Assembly (NCBI GenBank): GCA_002308155.1
Contig: DBVQ01000055.1
Coordinates: 1-6,114 of the forward strand
Direction: 5' to 3'
Length of the DNA: 6,114 bases
Source: Christensenella sp. UBA1260
GTDB taxonomy: Bacteria; Bacillota; Clostridia; Christensenellales; CAG-917
How positions within the stretch are numbered: position 1 is the first letter of the stretch; each line of letters begins with the position of its first letter. This document shows, in pieces, positions 5,990-6,114 of the stretch. The notes below the pieces were generated by a model. It was not told the origin of the DNA. It did not search any database and was given only the letters and a program-made list of their open reading frames with translations. Position numbers and translations under genes: made by a program.

Positions 5990-6014
5990 TTTTTTAACTT
6001 TTTTGCACTTTTTT
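5990..6014 (-). promoter_or_regulatory. Phased A-tracts upstream of the -35 box (UP-element-like)
   Basis: Three runs of six A (T on the plus strand), at 5990-5995, 5999-6004 and 6009-6014, start at intervals of 9 and 10 bases, close to one helical turn. They begin five bases upstream of the -35 box. Such placement is typical of UP elements contacted by RNA polymerase alpha subunits or of intrinsically bent DNA. The function is inferred; the phasing is seen directly. Confidence 0.55.
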
Positions 6015-6034
6015 ATTATTCTTTTCAAAAAATA

Positions 6035-6051
6035 TTTATTTATAAAATAAA
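6035..6051. repeat. AT-only inverted repeat in the upstream region
   Basis: TTTATTT (6035-6041) and AAATAAA (6045-6051) form a perfect 7-bp inverted repeat with a 3-base centre. It contains no G or C, so a transcript stem would be weak. It lies about 50 bp upstream of the -35 box in non-coding DNA. Beyond it, to the window edge at 6114, I see no gene, only more AT-rich sequence and the short palindrome TGCGCGCA at 6061-6068. Confidence 0.35.
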
Positions 6052-6114
6052 TCCATATTATGCGCGCACAAAAAAATCTCACAATTTTGCGATTTGCGTT
6101 GTCAGATTTACGTG

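Noticed and set aside
6070..6114. Tail of an upstream minus-strand gene (11 codons to a TGA at 6079) with a weak stem (AAATC/GATTT) and T-run as its terminator
   Set aside because: Eleven codons with no recognisable motif and a 5-bp stem are too little. hemW or lepA often precede hrcA, but nothing here identifies them.

Overview
The window is the class I heat-shock (dnaK) operon of a Bacillota (Firmicutes), most likely an uncultured Clostridia-type bacterium. All five genes lie on the minus strand and read from right to left: hrcA, grpE, dnaK, dnaJ, prmA. The assignment rests on this gene order, on the CIRCE operator with the HrcA repressor, and on a DnaK without the N-terminal insert of about two dozen residues found in proteobacterial DnaK (a known monoderm signature). 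The short AT-rich spacers, the strong AAGGAG-type ribosome binding sites and the dnaJ-prmA linkage also fit. No species can be named from the sequence.

Layout, in direction of transcription. Positions 6114-5899 are a non-coding leader. It holds phased A-tracts, a near-consensus sigma-A promoter (TTGACT-N17-TATACT) and a CIRCE inverted repeat over the expected transcription start. Then follow hrcA (5898-4831), grpE (4829-4254, one base after hrcA), a 136-bp AT-rich gap with inverted repeats, dnaK (4117-2285), a 197-bp gap full of repeats, dnaJ (2087-930) and prmA (930-25, sharing one base with dnaJ as TAATG). No operon terminator is visible before the left edge, so transcription may continue beyond the window.

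How the genes work together. HrcA binds CIRCE and represses the operon. DnaK, DnaJ and GrpE are the chaperone, its J-domain co-chaperone and its nucleotide exchange factor. PrmA methylates ribosomal protein L11 and is a common passenger of this operon in Bacillota.

The proteins are conventional and I do not see an undescribed system. The parts worth a second look are non-coding. First, the dnaK-dnaJ gap carries a modular array of small hairpins separated by a constant GAGAATTCAC linker, next to a degenerate heptamer tandem repeat. Second, DnaK stops at ...GTVD, apparently inside the normally conserved VVDAE(Y/F)EEV-like tail, and the array begins at the next base. Third, hairpins sit directly against the dnaK and dnaJ ribosome binding sites, and a 9-bp inverted repeat lies downstream of grpE.
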